DNA of 64,000 nucleotides, from the NCBI RefSeq assembly GCF_000321225.1, contig NW_004451664.1:216020-280019 (forward strand), read 5' to 3'. The notes below the pieces were generated by a model, which worked only from the letters and a program-made list of their open reading frames with translations, did not search any database and had not been told where the DNA came from. The position numbers and the translations under genes are program-made. Positions 23,285 through 33,540 of this stretch are shown here, one piece after another. Within the stretch, counting starts at the first letter, position 1. The number at the start of each line of letters is the position of its first letter. The stretch comes from Odobenus rosmarus divergens. Lineage: Eukaryota > Chordata > Mammalia > Carnivora > Odobenidae.

Positions 23285-23350
23285 AAAATGTTGACTTGTC
23301 CAAGGTCACAGAGCCTGGAAGTGGTGGGAGAAAATCATCGCCAGTTCATG
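23285..23350 (-). mobile_element. MIR fragment, reverse
   Basis: TTGACTTGTCCAAGGTCACAG followed by AGCCTGGAAGTGGTGGGAG matches the conserved MIR segment on the complementary strand. Confidence 0.65.
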
Positions 23351-24710
23351 ATACACTCAAAGCAAATATTTGTGGGGAAAATCAATGCATGAAAAAAATT
23401 TAGGAAGACAAGAAAAAGGGGGATTTGGGAAAAAATATTGGGAAGTTGATAAAAGTTTCAGGGAATTGGTTCATTTAAAAGGACAATGGCTCTAAAATGT
23501 TGATTGTGCCTTCGTGAGTTCACATTCTATTCCACTAAGATTGTAAAAACAGGTATAATTCTCTACTATTTTACTTATTTTAATGGGGTTGCTTTGAAGA
23601 CAGGTCTGTTTTAGCCATTTGCCAGTTATCTAGTGAAGAATGGATTTATCCTACTGCCTAAAAACAAGCATAATGCATTTTTTATCAGCAATAAGGTGGA
23701 TTATGATGTAGAAACCTGAAATAGGCATGCATGCTATAGATATCATCTGAATTCCTTAATTTAGGCTGCGTTGTGTTAACGTTTCAGAGAAATCATGCCT
23801 TAATTTTAATCTCACCAACACTTAGAAACAAGTCTTTAAAAGGACATAACTGCCTCATAATTTTACTTGCTAGCACAAAGGCTGTTCAAGGAAATTCAAG
23901 AAAATTTAAACATGACACGGATATTCTGAGTTAGGACCGTCACTTCTATTTTCCTTTTTACTCTCAAGTGTGTGCCAGATACAGCATTTGGGAGAGGTGC
24001 CCTGGTGAGGCTCCCCCGTAATAATGAGGCAATAATGAGATAAATTAGGTGTAAACCACATCAGTGGGGTTTTTACCTGCTTCTATTGACTTGTCAAAAC
24101 ACTTTATCACGGAAAAGCACAAACGAAAACAACGATTTTCTCTCTGTAACGGAGACAGCATGCTTTTGGGTGGGTGTTTGTGGACAGAGTCTGAGAGCAA
24201 CTTGACTATAAAGCTCTCTTAGCGATTCTCCTGGAGTTCTGTGGACCAGACAGCCTTGCACAATCTCTTTCTGTCATGTTTTCCTCTGTGTTCTGTGCAA
24301 GGCTCTCTTCCAGTTAAGGATTTAAAGCTAGCTCTTATGTACACAAAAATCAGATTTATATCTTTGTACCACAAAATGAAGCAATTATTTTGTCTTCCAA
24401 TGGATTCCGCTTCTTCTGCGTTGGCACCAGAGCGACCCACTGTTGTCAGCAAGGCGGTGACACTGGTGTAAGCTTCATTAAATAGAGCCCCGCTGATACT
24501 GACCATTGATCCAGCAGCTAGCTCAGGTGCATTTGGCCACAATATTTTCTCCCTCTGCTCTTTACTTCTCTCCAGGGATAACCAATCAGAAGAAACGACC
24601 CTCATGCCTAGTGTTTTGAGAAGCAGAGAGCAGTTTGATTTCAATTGCCAACCTGTCCACTAGCTTGGGAAATCAAATTTCAATCTCCTAAGGGCAGAAA
24701 GAACATGTAG
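23351..24710. other. Unique-looking intergenic DNA with one 141-codon frame
   Basis: No repeat recognised. The minus-strand frame at 24219-24644 encodes 141 residues without a recognisable domain, signal peptide or splice context. An opposite frame of 76 codons overlaps it. It is the longest frame outside known repeats, and I treat it as probable chance. Confidence 0.4.
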
Positions 24711-24713
24711 CTT

Positions 24714-24725
24714 GCGTGTGTGTGC

Positions 24726-24772
<47 letters not shown>

Positions 24773-24778
24773 CGCGCA
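24714..24778. repeat. Alternating (GT)n-(GC)n microsatellite
   Basis: About 65 bases of near-perfect purine-pyrimidine alternation: GCGTGTGTGTGCGTGC, then a long GT run, ending in seven GC units. On the minus strand it appears as alternating His-Thr and Ala-Arg in spurious frames. Confidence 0.95.
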
Positions 24779-25034
24779 TTGTGCTCTGAGATCTGGTCTT
24801 TCCATAGGTTAAACCACAGGAATTCACCTGGTAACTGAAAAATGAGGAATTCAAAAAGTATTTGCTCTTTAGAAGCGGGGTTAGTGTTCTTTAAACATAC
24901 CACACGATTCCTTGAAATGTAGGATTCCAAGTCTAATGCTGGCGATGTAAAATGAGCAAACAAATTTGATCCACATCATTACAGAAACCATGTTCTCCTT
25001 TTTGTGTATATTCGATGGCAAAGTGTGAATAAGG

Positions 25035-25062
<28 letters not shown>
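25035..25062. repeat. (AT)n microsatellite
   Basis: About fourteen AT units after AAGG. Surrounding DNA (24780-26270) has no other element that I recognise. Confidence 0.9.
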
Positions 25063-25066
<4 letters not shown>

Positions 25067-26274
25067 CTCTGCTAAGTTATCAATCTAGGAATCTAATTTC
25101 TTTCAATAAAATTTCAAATAAAAGACATCTTCCCCAAAATTGTTCTGTGAGACTCCAGTAAGGAAAACAAATCTAGATACTAATCTTATTGCAGTGAATA
25201 TAGGACAGCTAGATATGAAAATGGTAGTACTATATCAGCTTATCTTGAGCTTCATATACTTTATCCTTTCTCTTGAATATACATGTGCTCAAATAAGCCA
25301 GACATTTTCTCCATAGTGTTTCACAGGAATACCCGGTTGAACTACACAAATCAGTCAGTTCTTGCTTTTTATGCAGGTTGATTCAATGGTTTGTCTTTAG
25401 AGACTGAAACTTTAGAGACTCAAATTTTATATGATGATACTTTTCCTTTTCAGGATATGTTATTTCCCTTTTAAAGAACCTAGAGATTCTTTAATAATAT
25501 TTCTTTTAAAACACCAAGCACAAGCCACTGTTCAAAACCCTTGTCTTTATGTGTTGTAAATAAACCCCAAAGTTGCTCTGGTTATAGAAGGCATAGAAAT
25601 GATATATAATTCAGCAGTTCCTTTAGAAATGCTTTTTCCTCCCCCCGCCCCATACTGTTCCCTCCCTGGATCCTAAGCACTTTGTAAGTAAATTTATTAA
25701 AATAAAAACAGAATTTCCTGTATCTTTGACATCTTACGTGGTATCACACATTTGGCATCCCACATAATTGAATCATCCACCTATGTCATTACAAGGGACT
25801 AAACTTGGTCATTCTTTCTAAGTCTCTCTGTATCTACTGTTTGGCGATGTTTTGAATCGTCATTCTTGACGTATACAATATTCACATAATTAGTTTTTAT
25901 CTGTGTAAGTCATATATGGCTGTCTTTTGATTGAACTAAAATGGGTTCTACAAAATGATTTGGGAGAGTGGCTAACAGAATATTATGGTATTTTCCCCTT
26001 AGAAATTATAGTATTTTTAAAGTTTTATTTTAATTCTGGCTATGAAGATAAAAGACCTTGATCATTGCAATAAAAAATCAGTCTGTGCTACATTAATGGT
26101 CAATACGTTAGGAAGTTAACCCTGAGAAAATCCCCCCATGCTCTGCTAATGGAAGCTCTTTTCTTCACTAAGTCAATAACAGGAAGTACAACCATGAATT
26201 ACGAAGTGACTTCATACCTTCAAAGATATTTTTCTGTTATTTTAGTTTACATTAATTACTAGTCATCACTTAGG

Positions 26275-26514
26275 CTGGTGATTCTCACCCGCAAAGGTTT
26301 TGCCCACCCCCCCCAGAGGGCACTGGCAGTGTCTCAAAGACATTTTTGATTGTCAAAACTAGGAGTGGGGGGTACAAGTGGGGAGGAGATACTACTGGCA
26401 TTGAGTGGGTAAATTCCAGAGATGCTGCTAAATATTGTAATGCACAGGACAGCCCTTAACAATAAAGAATTGTCCTACCCCAAATGTCAATAATGTTGAG
26501 GTTAAGACATCCTC
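26275..26514. mobile_element. MER20-like hAT-Charlie DNA transposon relic
   Basis: The left end resembles the CAGTGGTTCTCAACC terminal repeat (CTGGTGATTCTCACCC). TTTTGCCCACC, then GACATTTTTGATTGTCAAAAC, GATACTACTGGCATTGAGTGG, GATGCTGCTAAATATTG and AATGCACAGGACAGCCC follow the known order. The right end near 26500 carries GTTGAGGTTAAG. It is non-autonomous and carries no transposase. Confidence 0.85.
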
Positions 26515-27277
26515 ATGGACACCAGAGAGGCATCATGGAATGGTGGAAATTGGAAATTAAGTTGGATTCCTATATGAAGAGAGTGTCTATAGAAATTATC
26601 AGAGTGAGAGCTGATATAGAATGGTTCCGGTACTTGTCCTTGAAACAAAATTGTCTTTTATTAAAGTCAGAAGGCTCATTCTCTTAAGTTTACCATCTAT
26701 AAGGACATTTGTCTCTTTTCAATTTATCTTTGGATAAATCAGGATGCATTTCTCCAACGAGACATGGTATGGTTGACAATGCTAATCTTCAGCAAGAAGT
26801 TAAATCAAAAATAACCAGATATTTCTATTTTTTTTTTGTCTCTCCAGCTAAGAGATGAATAGGCAGTAGTATCTCTGTCCATTGTAACCTTCCTTTCATT
26901 CCTGTGAGTTATTGATGACAACCAAAAAAGAAGGTATTTTATTTCTCAGGAAATATCATCCATTTTAATATTTTGCATTAAATCCAATGGAAAACAAAGT
27001 CGAGGTCAAATAATGAAAAGATGTGCTTCATTTCTTAAGTTGTTTGTAACCCGAAGTCAATTAATGTATTATATGTATATATGCAGTTATATTTTTTGTA
27101 GTGGTTTACGAATAACCAATTTACTAAACTAGACAAATATTGGCAGTCATCTGTATTTAATTCCACATGTCACTTGTTATTACCTCTGCCAAGTTAATTG
27201 TTGGCTATTCATCCACTCATTGCCTCTGGCAGTTTTTACTAAACAATATTATAGAATTGTTTACCATTTTTAAAATT
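26515..27277. other. Intergenic DNA without recognised elements
   Basis: Nothing recognised apart from a T9 run near 26830. Confidence 0.45.
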
Positions 27278-27288
27278 AGTTTTTGAGT

Positions 27289-27470
27289 GATGCCTGGGTG
27301 GCTCAGTCGATTAAGTGGCTGCCTTTGGCTCAGGTCATGATCCTGGGGTCCTGGGATCAAACCCCACATTGGGCTCCCTGATCGGTGAGGAGTCTCCTTC
27401 TCCTTCCCTTCTGCTGCTCCCCCTGCTTGTGCTCTCTCTCTCTCTCTCAAATAAATCTCTAAAAAAAAAA
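27289..27470 (+). mobile_element. SINEC, full length
   Basis: Head GATGCCTGGGTGGCTCAGTCG, CT-rich run and A11 tail. The 11-bp duplication AGTTTTTGAGT lies at 27278-27288 and 27471-27481. Confidence 0.95.
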
Positions 27471-27811
27471 AGTTTTTGAGTACTACTTTATCTCAGTAGT
27501 AAAACATTCTGAAGTTATTTTCACAAATACAGTATATTTTTGTCAAGAGCACAATTTATAGGTAGGAAAGGCTGATTCAGAAATTGTCTATTCTTATAAT
27601 TCAGAACATGGTTTGCACACTTAATATAGATAGTAATGGTAGAAGTGCCTTAACAAGATGCTCCCTCTCTACCTTATACTTATTTGTACTTATCAGTGGG
27701 TTTAGAACCCTGCAAATACTAGACCCTAGCCTCATTAGGGCAGAAATTGAATATACTTTGTACACTTGTTGCTGTAGTATTTAGTTTGATGCTGGTCCAA
27801 GATGGAACTCC

Positions 27812-28300
27812 ATAAATACTGTATTCATTTATTGTTTGCTGCAAATGACCTCGAACTTGGTGGCTTATATAATACAAATGTATTATCTTATAGTCCTATA
27901 GATCAGCAGTCTCATGTGAATGTCATGGGTCTAAAATTGAGGTCTCAGTGTGTTGTGTTATTCTGGAGGCTCTAGGGGAGAATCTGATTCCTTCTTTTTT
28001 TTCTTTAGTGGCTGCCTACTTTTTTTGGTGGGTGGCTCCTTCCTCCATCTTTAAAAGCCCAAAATGGCGCATAGAGTCCTTCTCATGCTGCCATCTCTCT
28101 GCAGCTGGGAAAGCCTGTTTTTAAGGACTTGTGATTAGATTGGGCCCACCTGGATAATCCAAGAAAATCTCCCTATCTCAAGCTCCTTAATCTTACTCAC
28201 ATCTGCAAAGTCTCTTTTACCATGTAACATAACACATTCACAAGTTCCAAGGACTAGGGCATTGACATCCTTGGGAACCTACCACAGTGTTTGTCAGATG
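27812..28300 (+). mobile_element. MLT1-type MaLR (ERVL family) LTR
   Basis: The order is GGTGGCTTATATAATACAAATG, TTATTCTGGAGGCTCTAGGG, CCTTCTCATGCTGCCATCTC, GGACTTGTGATTAGATTGGGC and CCACCTGGATAATCCAAG, then TCTGCAAAGTC and CATTCACAAGTTCCAAGGAC. This follows a mammalian MaLR LTR. I see no internal region next to it, so it is a solitary LTR. Confidence 0.75.
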
Positions 28301-29064
28301 AAAAACATTCCTGTAACTACCTCATTAATTTTCATCACCAAATCCAGTCAGCTACTTCTAACCATTAGTTAAGCAACACTTACCACCTCAGCTGAACACC
28401 ACCACTTCCAATGGGCATTTCTGCCAATCTTCCTAAGAATCCCTTGCTTTGACGAGTCTTGCTCCCTCTTTTTCTGTGTACCTCTGCCGCTGTTCATCAT
28501 TACTCCACCAGGTCACTGGTCTACCATTAAGGGTCACTCTCACCAATAAATGGGGATAGGGGAGAATCTTCCAAGGGCCAGAGCTTCGAAGGGATGTGTG
28601 ACAACATGGGAGAGAAGTGGAGGAAAGAGAGAATGCCCTCTCGCCCCATTTTGGGCTATATGTGGTGAAAGGACTGTGTTGTTGGCATCTATTGTACAGG
28701 GTTTCAAGTAAATGTCATTGTTGGTATTTATTTTTAGCTCTGTAGAACACTGACATGAGTCTATGAGACTGGATCATGGTCAGAATCAAGTTACAAACAC
28801 AAAAAGGTGCTGTCAAGCTTAATAAATAGATCAATTTGTTGTGTTTGATTCATCCTTTTCTGACAGTGAGATTTTTTTTCTTTTACTGGAAAAATAGATT
28901 TTTGGTCGTATTTGGACATGTCTGTATACAAGCTGAGGCTCATGTGTGGACCTTCCCACTTTGGGATATTCAGTTTTCCTGCCCTTAGCAGATTGCAAGC
29001 AGCAAATGTTATTGTTTGGTGCTGGACACAAGTATAATGGCAAAAACAAGGAAAGACAGTTTAT

Positions 29065-29290
29065 TTTCAAAAATATTTGTTGGGTAGGTATTAAATTCTA
29101 AGCTCTGTTCTTGGTACTAAGGATATAGAAATGAGAAGAAACAAAAATGGATTTTGGCAAACAGCCGGATTTATTAAAAAGACATAAAGCCTACAGAAAG
29201 CCATGAGTAGAATTCCAAGAGCGTAGCTATCAGACAAGGGCAGTCGGTTATAGCTGGAGACCTCTTTTGAGTCTATCATCATTGCGTATT
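29065..29290 (-). mobile_element. L2 3' end, reverse
   Basis: AATATTTGTTGGGTAGG, then AGCTCTGTTCTTGGTACTAAGG and ATATAGAAATGAG match the complement of the L2 3' end (gcactgttctaggcactgggg type). Confidence 0.55.
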
Positions 29291-29349
29291 GTGAAGAAAA
29301 GTTAGATCGTTATTCTATGTACTACTTTTCAGTAATAATAAAAGCAAAT

Positions 29350-29570
29350 ATTACTGCTGAGGATCGATTATATGCCAGAGACTGTCCTAAGCACATTTAT
29401 TCCTCACAGCAATCCTACAAGGCCGCTGGTGTTATTATCCCCATTTTATATATGAGGAAATTGATAAAGGTGAACAGAAAGGTTAAGTGTCATGCCTGAT
29501 GGTAACAGATGGGAAGCGGCAGAGCCAGGATTTGAACCCAGACATTATAGGACTAGACTCTCCCCCACTA
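29350..29570 (-). mobile_element. MIR, reverse
   Basis: GTTATTATCCCCATTTTATATATGAGG, then GAACAGAAAGGTTAAGTGTC and AGAGCCAGGATTTGAACCC form a long, well-preserved MIR complement. Confidence 0.85.
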
Positions 29571-29657
29571 AGCACCATGCAACACTCTAAGAAAATGTGT
29601 GATGTATTTCAAAAAGGGTCTCATGAAATGGTTACAGTAAAAAGAAATGTCATTACT

Positions 29658-29730
29658 TGTGGTAATTCATAGAGCTTGATACATGCAGGATGAGTGCTCT
29701 TTTCTGTATACAGTATGCTTCAGTTTTGAA
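29658..29730 (+). repeat. Left copy of a 74-bp direct repeat
   Basis: Begins TGTGGTAATTCATAGAGC and ends TATGCTTCAGTTTTGAA. It matches 30344-30417 with three substitutions and one inserted T. Confidence 0.95.
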
Positions 29731-29744
29731 ATAAGAGGAATATC

Positions 29745-30340
29745 ATGATACCTAAAAGGCTAAATCTAAGTTAACCAAAATTCTTTGGAAAAACACATAT
29801 TTTCCTGAGGATGTTTTGAACTATATTTATTCACAAGCAGATGGAGAGGTATGGAGATAGGCAATTGGTGTCTGTGAGGAAGAAGTAGCTTCCAGTGGGC
29901 AGGAAGACCTTGAATGAGTCGTGCCTTTTCAGTTTCTGTATTTCTAACACTTTGACATCTGGAGTCTTGCTGTCCCTGGATAGACTGCTCTTTTATTGCT
30001 AGCCAGTTTTTAGAGATAACAAATGACTCATCAGCTAGGGTGACTTTCATATGCAAACTAACCAATCCAGAGCCCATAACCCCCCAAACATCCGTGTCAG
30101 GTTCTTACACTCTGGGGTCACCATTCCCTGCTCGAATCATCCCCTCGTTGGATATCAGGCAACTAGGGACAACCCCTACACCTACTGAAATTACCAAAAC
30201 TAGCCAATCTTAAATCTGCTTAGCTGTTTACCCTGCCTCTTCCAATTTTTACTGAAAGAGCCATGAATAAGTTTCTTGCTGAGGATTCCAACCTCACCCC
30301 TCACTGCCCCCAGCGCTTCCGTGTGTGGCCCTTGCATATG
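29745..30340. mobile_element. Possible LTR-like insert between the direct repeats
   Basis: It contains CCAAT-type text (CTAACCAATCCAGAGCCC), C-rich stretches and GAATAAGTTTCTTGCTGAGG, followed by a C-rich downstream part. This layout resembles the U3-R-U5 of a gamma-type LTR, but I cannot name a family and see no clear TG..CA ends. The 103-codon minus-strand frame (29766-30077) shows no domain. Confidence 0.3.
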
Positions 30341-30343
30341 TCC

Positions 30344-30417
30344 TGTGGTAATTCATAGAGCTGGATACATGCAGGATGACTGCTCTTTTCTGTATACGGT
30401 ATGCTTCAGTTTTTGAA
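30344..30417 (+). repeat. Right copy of the 74-bp direct repeat
   Basis: See the left copy. It is followed by AAAAAAGGGGGCACGGCGGGG, unlike the sequence after the left copy, so the homology stops sharply. Confidence 0.95.
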
Positions 30418-30654
30418 AAAAGGGGGCACGGCGGGGGGATGGCCTGCAGAAGAGTGCCTCCTTCTCTTGGGAACTTTGAGTAACAAATTATCTTTCCAAT
30501 GACAGGAATCGCCTAATCTGTTGGCCTCACCATGCCTAGATTATAGTAAAATGTAAATTTTAAAACAGAGTCTCTCTCTGTTCAGTATTTCCCCCACATT
30601 TCTTTTTTTAAATCTGTGACATACTTGGGTAAGTAAGTTGCTATATTATAAGAC

Positions 30655-31170
30655 GAAATTCAACACTTTTTAAGGACCCATTATGAACAAGTTAGTTCTA
30701 GACATTATAGACATTTCCAAAATGGGTAAGGCACGGCATCATTGGCAAGGGATCTATTTTCAACCACAGGAGATATCATACATTGATCATATACATTAAA
30801 AGGAAGAATGTGTGTGCTATTAAAGTGGGTCAAATGAAAAGCTTTAGAAGTGTAGGAGGAAATAATCATTGAAACTTGTTAAGAAGGTCAGGGAATGCTT
30901 CATGAAAAAGAGCATCTGAACTGAGCCTCAAGGGTTATGGGGCATTTTGAGAAATGAATACGATTTTGGGCAGAAGAAACACCATTAATTTTAATTGAAC
31001 TACACAAAGGTCCAGAGACAGGAGGACAGAAATCTTGACTATTTTATTGAATAGAAGCCTGGGGTACCTGCCTAGGAGAAGTGCTAATCACGGAGATAGG
31101 GGGTGAAGCTTTGGAAGACCTTAGCTAAGGAATTAAGATGAAGTTCAGGAAAACATTTAGGTGCTGGTTA
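30655..31170 (-). mobile_element. L2 3' UTR, reverse
   Basis: CACTTTTTAAGGACCCATTATG, AAGAAGGTCAGGGAATGCTTC and AGCATCTGAACTGAGCCTCAAGG, then AAAGGTCCAGAGACAGGAGG, match the complement of the L2 3' UTR. Confidence 0.65.
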
Positions 31171-33110
31171 AAGCATAAACAGGTTACATAATTATGAATT
31201 ATACATGACTACGGTGAAATATTGGTAAGGGAGAAAACCTTTTCTGTCTTCTTTTTGTAGCTAGAGACAAGGTGCATAGTAAGTCGGCCTCCATCCCCAC
31301 AACTATACAGAACCTTATGTTGCTAGCCGCCAACACTGAATATTGGAGCAGATTTTTTGGCAGGAAGTGCCATGTCTCTCTCTGGGAGAACATCTCCCTC
31401 TTCATTTTTTATTTACTGGTGCAAGGCCATGATTTCTCCCTCCTGCCCCCATTCTTCATGAAAAATTAACATCAGGTTAAAGTCAAGTATATTTATTTAT
31501 TTCCAAAGAAAGAATTCCTCAGAGGATGAGATTTTACATTTTTAAAATTAAAATGGCAAGTGGGACTTAGGCATAAGACCTAACCCTACAGGAAAAAAAA
31601 AAAAGGGTTAGTTTTATAAGCAGTAGCCATTTGCTCTGGTGGTTCTTTTATTCTAAAGCTTCTGCTAGCCATAGGCTGGCAGAGTACTCAGCAACAATAA
31701 AAAATGATTGTTTATTTGGTTGAATAACCTGACAACATATAAAAATAAAAAGTTACTGCTAGAAATGCAATCTTCCCAAATCCAAAAGAGAGCCGAAGAT
31801 TTGCTGGCAAACCAGTCCAGTTGTCGAGATGCTTGCACAACCTCTCTCCCGTGTGATCAGCGATCACGGCGATTCAGGCCCTCGCCTTCATCCCAGGCAG
31901 GCAATGTCAGAGCCCATCATGACATCCCCCTCACTGCGCTATGTTGCTAAATCATCCTGTACTCAGCCACAGGGAATAGGGAAAGAAATAACGAAGCTCC
32001 TGAAGAAAGAAATGCTTTTCTACCCGTCCACCCTCCCTCAGCTCTTAGAGCCAGCATGGAAAGGAGGTTTTGAAGTGACTGTATACCAAATTGCAATAAA
32101 CAAACAGAAGAAACTTTATTGATTTCCGTATTCTTTGAAGAGCTAAGAAGCAGTATAGGAAATTGTGAAACAGCAATATCACAGAGCTCAATAAGGCTGC
32201 TCTTAGAGCAGAACCAAACAGACGAGGGAATTTACAGATCACCTGCTGCCCAGAGACTACTGGGCTTTGTGTATGTATTTCTGAATACAGAGAAGTTGAG
32301 CAAACAGGCATTCATCTTTTGCCTTCCGGGGTAGGAGGCTGGAATGGACCTTATTTCTTCTTTGATAATTTCACCCATTTATATCTAAGGTGCCATGCTG
32401 GTGATTGGCATCCTGAAGACCAGCCCACGAGCCAAAGTCAACCTCCCCTTATTACAGACACTTTTTTTTTTAGCATCAATGTCTCAAAGAATCCTTTTGT
32501 TTTGAAATGCGATCAAGTGGTTTGCCAAATACTCCACTACAGATTATACCCTTTTCTAAAGCATGGAGACTTTTGCGGTCATGAAGCTCATTGGCGTCAA
32601 TCCCCTTAAATTTACAAATGTAATCTCATTGCTTGGGATATCATCAGGAGACAGGGTCTGAAACAGTGTCAACCCTACGGGGTCAGCTCTCACGTTTTGT
32701 TAAATTGTTACTTCCAGAATCGCAGTATCATAAATTGCACTTTACAGGACTCTCAATTACTGTCTTCACATCTACTCCAAAAGACCTATGAAGTTGAAAT
32801 GCAATATTTCATCTCTGACATTTAATCTATGAGAATGTCCTTGGAGATCTATTATGTCTTTAAAATAATTTACGCACATTCTTTAATGATTGTGCTATGC
32901 CGAAGGTGTTATCAAAATGCTTTGGGCTTTATGAATAGGTTCAATGGGAAAATCAGAGTAAAACTTTTATAGTTAGGAGTTACTATTATAGAACGAGGGT
33001 TAATCAGAAAAATTAAGCACTTGATTCAAATGGTTACCCATACTCTCAAAGTGTTACTAATATATGGATGTCATCCTTTTTAGCATCAGCTAAACATTTC
33101 TAATAGGCTA
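31171..33110. other. Unique-looking, GC-balanced intergenic block
   Basis: For almost 2 kb I recognise no repeat. From 31760 to 32610 base composition is more balanced than nearby, and several overlapping frames of 70-97 codons occur on both strands without domains. That pattern fits a conserved non-coding block better than a gene. Confidence 0.4.
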
Positions 33111-33111
33111 T

Positions 33112-33310
33112 CATGGAAAGAGCATGGTTTTGGAATTGGACAAGCTGGGCTTTTTCTTCTTTCTCTGCCACCTTGAACTATTTGGCTTGGGTCATTTCTC
33201 TGAGCCTCATTTTCTTCATCTCTAAAATAGGGAATTAAAAATCCCTAATTCACAGTTTGGTTGTGAGGGTAACACAAGCCCTCTGCCCAGTAGCTGTTAT
33301 ATTACCGGTT
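33112..33310 (+). mobile_element. MIR, forward
   Basis: GAAAGAGCATGGTTTTGGAATTGG, CTCTGCCACCTTGAACTATTTGG and GAGCCTCATTTTCTTCATCTC, then AAAATAGGGAATTAAAAATCCC, follow the MIR order. Confidence 0.8.
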
Positions 33311-33497
33311 AAGCTAGAAACTTGTTTGCTTTTAAGATAGGTCAAGCAGATCACAGTCAACTTGCCCCCCTTCTCAGACTTTTACTATATATTATTCTGG
33401 GGACTAAGTCCAGAACCAACCACTCAGATGAGACTTCTAAATACTCAGGTGGAACCTTAGCACGTCTAGCACATTGAGCCAGTGTTTACGGTCATGC

Positions 33498-33540
33498 AGC
33501 CCCCGCCCCCCGCCCCCCAGCCCCCCCCCCCCGCCGCCAC
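33498..33540. repeat. C-rich low-complexity tract
   Basis: Runs of 5, 6, 6 and 14 C are separated by single G or AG. The complementary strand has four long G-runs and can form a quadruplex. Confidence 0.9.

Noticed and set aside
24660..24963. His-Thr and Ala-Arg repeat frames on the minus strand
   Set aside because: They are translations of the GT/GC microsatellite.
28320..28560. Possible processed pseudogene downstream of the MaLR LTR
   Set aside because: No frame, A-tail or recognisable protein similarity was found.
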